From positions 1 to 6,098 of the forward strand of contig DAOPQD010000140.1 in assembly GCA_035347995.1 (NCBI GenBank): a stretch of 6,098 nucleotides of DNA, given 5' to 3'. Position numbers and translations under genes: made by a program. Positions 5,309 through 6,098 of this stretch are shown here, piece by piece. Origin of the DNA: JAAZNO01 sp012798275 (lineage in GTDB: Bacteria > Chloroflexota > Anaerolineae > B4-G1 > SLSP01). Each line of letters begins with the position of its first letter. Within the stretch, counting starts at the first letter, position 1. The notes beneath the pieces were generated by a model. It was not told the origin of the DNA and did no database searches. It was given only the letters and a program-made list of their open reading frames with translations.

Positions 5309-6098
5309 ATGTTACGCAATGTAAAACAATATCTTCGCCCTACGACCCTCGAAGAAGCGGTGACACTGGCGCAGACCAATCCCCATGCCTGCTACCTGGG
5401 CGGCGGCGCCTGGATTGTAGCGCAGGGCGATCCGCAGCTCGAAACGGTGGTAGATCTCCAGGGACTGGGACTGGACAAAATCGAGAGTGACATCGAGGGG
5501 GTGCGGCTGGGAGCGCGGGTCACGCTGCAGCAGCTTCTCGAGGAGGCGGCGGTCAGCGAGCTGGCAGATGGGCTGCTGGCGACGGCAGCGGACCTCACGC
5601 AATCGCACACGCTGCGCGAACAGGGCACGCTCGGCGGGACGTTGATCGTCGCCGGGCCAGCGGATCCCCTCACGACCGCGTTGTTGGTGCTGGACACTGA
5701 CGTGCGGTATGCCGATCCGGTGTTGCACACGGCGCCGTTCACCAGTTTTGTGGCCTACCGCGACCGGCTGATCCGCACGCGCGTGCTGTTGACGGAACTG
5801 CTGGTGAAACGTCCCCCGGTTCGCAGCGCCGCTGCCTTTGAGGGGGTAGGGCGCTCGCCCAAGGATCGGCCCATCGTGTGCGCCGCGGCCTATGTCGCCG
5901 TAGAGGAGGGCCTGCCGACGGAAGTGCGCCTGGCCCTCGGTGGCGTGGACTCCCGTCCGGTGCGCCTGCTGAAAACCGAGCATTTGCTCAAGGGGCAGCT
6001 GCTCACGGCGGCGAAAGTCACGGGAGCGCTGGCCCCGGCGCTGGCGGAGCTGCATCCGACGGCGGATTTCCTGGGGAGCGCGGAGTACCGTCTGGAGA
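5309..6098 (+). CDS. FAD-binding (medium) subunit of a xanthine-dehydrogenase/CO-dehydrogenase-type molybdenum hydroxylase, 3' partial
   Basis: 263 residues are visible before the window ends, with no stop. The product is the flavin subunit (XdhB/CoxM type) that passes electrons from the iron-sulfur subunit to an acceptor in three-subunit molybdenum hydroxylases. The N-terminal half is the FAD_binding_5 domain. It begins with YLRPTTLEEAVTLA (8-21), has a flavin phosphate loop at YLGGGAW (29-35) and a second FAD motif at TLREQGTLGGTL (101-112), followed by AGPADPLTTALLVLD (115-129). The C-terminal half fits the CO-dehydrogenase flavoprotein C-terminal domain: FEGVGRSPKDRPIVCAAAYV (177-196), RLALGGVDSRPVRL (207-220) and SAEYR (257-261). 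The last motif normally lies near the end, so perhaps 20-30 residues are missing. The expected 2Fe-2S and molybdopterin subunits are not in view. Sharing an operon with a purine-type importer favours hypoxanthine/xanthine oxidation, but the flavin subunit does not define substrate. Confidence 0.88.
   Translation, partial: MLRNVKQYLRPTTLEEAVTLAQTNPHACYLGGGAWIVAQGDPQLETVVDLQGLGLDKIESDIEGVRLGARVTLQQLLEEAAVSELADGLLATAADLTQSHTLREQGTLGGTLIVAGPADPLTTALLVLDTDVRYADPVLHTAPFTSFVAYRDRLIRTRVLLTELLVKRPPVRSAAAFEGVGRSPKDRPIVCAAAYVAVEEGLPTEVRLALGGVDSRPVRLLKTEHLLKGQLLTAAKVTGALAPALAELHPTADFLGSAEYRLE

Noticed and set aside
5305..5490. Short open frame starting at the first of two ATGs after the GAGGAGG site
   Set aside because: The ATG is one base from the Shine-Dalgarno, too close for use, and the frame gives a 61-residue product without features. 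The ATG at 5309 opens the flavin-subunit frame.
5312..6055. A 247-codon open frame on the minus strand
   Set aside because: It is antisense to the flavin subunit, whose family motifs are clear. It has Arg/Gln/His-rich shadow composition.

Overview
The window is a single, tightly packed, plus-strand operon segment from a GC-rich bacterium. It holds five complete genes and a sixth cut by the right edge. The order is a PaaI-type hotdog thioesterase, two ABC permeases, a BMP-family substrate-binding lipoprotein, a double-domain ABC ATPase, and the FAD-binding (medium) subunit of a xanthine-dehydrogenase-type molybdenum hydroxylase. Every gene points the same way. Junctions are a 4-base ATGA overlap or gaps of 3, 9 and 10 bases, with one exception: a 67-base gap before the lipoprotein gene.

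Region by region: 1-60 is a short leader with a degenerate GCTGA-type repeat and a Shine-Dalgarno for the thioesterase (61-549). The permeases occupy 553-1710 and 1707-2639. The AT-rich gap 2640-2706 contains a 14-base inverted repeat and a possible -10 box. It precedes the lipoprotein (2707-3702), which is followed by the ATPase (3712-5298). The FAD subunit starts at 5309 and runs off the end, probably only a few tens of residues short of its stop.

The transporter belongs to the group that includes NupNOPQ (guanosine, Bacillus subtilis) and the Treponema PnrA purine nucleoside system. The following gene is a subunit of the enzyme family that oxidises hypoxanthine and xanthine. The simplest reading is a salvage or catabolic unit: the lipoprotein captures a purine nucleoside or base, the two permeases and the ATPase import it, and a molybdenum hydroxylase, whose other subunits are expected just downstream, oxidises it. 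The thioesterase has no obvious place in this scheme. Compared with the B. subtilis order (binding protein, ATPase, permease, permease), the four transporter genes are rotated: permease, permease, binding protein, ATPase.

Organism: high GC, Shine-Dalgarno-led genes and a lipoprotein signal show a bacterium. The gene combination and protein style are reminiscent of Chloroflexota (Anaerolineae/Caldilineae-like), but this is an impression, not something the sequence proves. No RNA gene, CRISPR array, mobile element or clear terminator was seen. I do not see a wholly new system here; the most distinctive points are the operon architecture, the putative internal control region and divergent motifs in the lipoprotein and FAD subunit.
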